Virus record (IMG/VR): IMGVR_UViG_3300030101_002139
Span: 1-29,941 of that record
Length of the DNA: 29,941 nt
Source: a virus
Direction: 5' to 3' (one strand)
Positions 29,756-29,941 of the stretch are shown here, one piece after another; within the stretch, counting starts at the first letter, position 1, and the number at the start of each line of letters is the position of its first letter. The notes beneath the pieces are model-generated. The model had not been told where the DNA came from. It saw only the letters and a program-made list of their open reading frames with translations, and searched no databases. The position numbers and the translations under genes are program-made.

Positions 29756-29787
29756 AACTCTTGAGCAATCGCATCTTGCGTAAGTGA
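29668..29787 (+). CDS. 39-aa single-span membrane protein
   Basis: A very short gene with an excellent ribosome site (AAGGAGATCAGAACATG). The product is one transmembrane span (VISFLALSSGYIIAFAVGAW) followed by a basic tail (LLSNRILRK). It begins inside the previous gene, in a different frame, with 88 bp of overlap. Candidates are an antiholin, a holin partner or a spanin-like part. It ends one base before the lectin gene start (29789). Confidence 0.55.
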   Translation: MDQVISFLALSSGYIIAFAVGAWIGRPLLELLSNRILRK

Positions 29788-29788
29788 T

Positions 29789-29941
29789 ATGCCAGACTGG
29801 GATCCATCTAGGTTGTCTGCCGGCACGCTGACCGCGTGGTACAAGGCTGATTCTTTATCGCTGAATGATGGTGATAGCATCGCATCATGGGCTGATTCAA
29901 GCGGTAATGGAAACGATGTAGCGCAGTCTGTTGCGGTGCGT
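29789..29941 (+). CDS. LamG-like lectin adhesin (5' part; continues at base 1)
   Basis: This is the ATG and first 51 codons of the protein whose rest lies at 1-744. Starting at MPDWDPSRLSAGTLTAWYKA, it continues without interruption through the 98-bp terminal repeat. A weak upstream purine patch (GTAAGTGAT) serves as ribosome site. The first base of the window reads C where the matching base at 29843 is A (Gln versus Lys codon), a variant or an edge error. Confidence 0.8.
   Translation, partial: MPDWDPSRLSAGTLTAWYKADSLSLNDGDSIASWADSSGNGNDVAQSVAVR
29844..29941. repeat. Terminal direct repeat, right copy (circular closure)
   Basis: Right copy of the 98-bp overlap with 2-99. Removing one copy gives a genome of 29,843 bp. 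The length is near a common assembler k-mer, which favours an assembly overlap over a true short terminal repeat. Confidence 0.95.

Noticed and set aside
1-29941. tRNA genes, CRISPR arrays and insertion sequences
   Set aside because: No cloverleaf with a T-arm signature, no regularly spaced repeats and no transposase-like frames with flanking inverted repeats were seen by eye.

Overview
The window holds one complete, circularly closed genome of a small tailed dsDNA phage. Bases 2-99 recur exactly as bases 29844-29941, and the gene cut by the window start is completed by its 5' end at 29789, so the unique genome is about 29,843 bp. The toolkit is that of an HK97-fold phage with a long non-contractile tail (siphovirus-like): terminase, HK97-type portal, S78-type protease and capsid, gp6/gp10-like connectors, tail tube, tape measure. 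No sheath gene, tRNA, CRISPR array, integrase or DNA polymerase was seen. All recognised genes but one are on the + strand and most overlap their neighbour by 1-20 nt, which implies long translationally coupled operons. The best host clue is a secreted protein (27541-28599) ending in a dockerin-like repeat of the D-x-N-x-D-G-x-V type. That C-terminal arrangement is typical of Planctomycetota proteins, so a planctomycete host is my inference, not something shown directly.

Layout. (a) 29789-2851: three adhesin or tail-appendage genes: a LamG-like lectin across the junction, a two-Ig-like-domain protein and a beta-solenoid-like protein. (b) 2886-5991: a ParB/Srx-fold protein, a putative TET-associated-type DNA glycosyltransferase, TerS and TerL. 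(c) 5991-11986: a 1173-aa portal fused to several extra domains and a C-terminal MuF domain, a prohead protease fused to the major capsid protein with an internal in-frame start, and a possible capsid accessory protein. (d) 12070-16933: connectors, tail terminator, tail tube, tail chaperone and a short tape measure. (e) 16930-21205: tail-tip and appendage proteins, a Cys-rich protein and a second beta-solenoid-like protein. (f) 21192-21660: the only minus-strand gene and a divergent regulatory region with an operator-like inverted repeat. (g) 21663-26264: the early block, with an invertebrate-type (destabilase-like) lysozyme, ERF annealing protein, small SSB-like protein, DUF1376/YdaU-like replication protein, a winged-helix protein and several small unknown genes. 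(h) 26265-26540: the largest gene-free stretch, with several hairpins and an alternating purine-pyrimidine tract. (i) 26541-29787: a metallophosphoesterase, an acidic protein, the dockerin-like secreted protein, a zinc ribbon, a PD-(D/E)XK resolvase-like nuclease and a cluster of small membrane proteins that probably includes the holin.

The genes fit a phage that uses the host replisome and brings its own single-strand annealing and resolution functions. It probably packages by a headful-type terminase and may decorate its DNA with sugar. The most unusual points are the dockerin tail, the i-type lysozyme, the polyvalent portal, the ParB-glycosyltransferase pair next to terminase, the nested capsid start, and a repeated 5'-leader made of a hairpin followed by AAAGGAAACTGAAA just before start codons.
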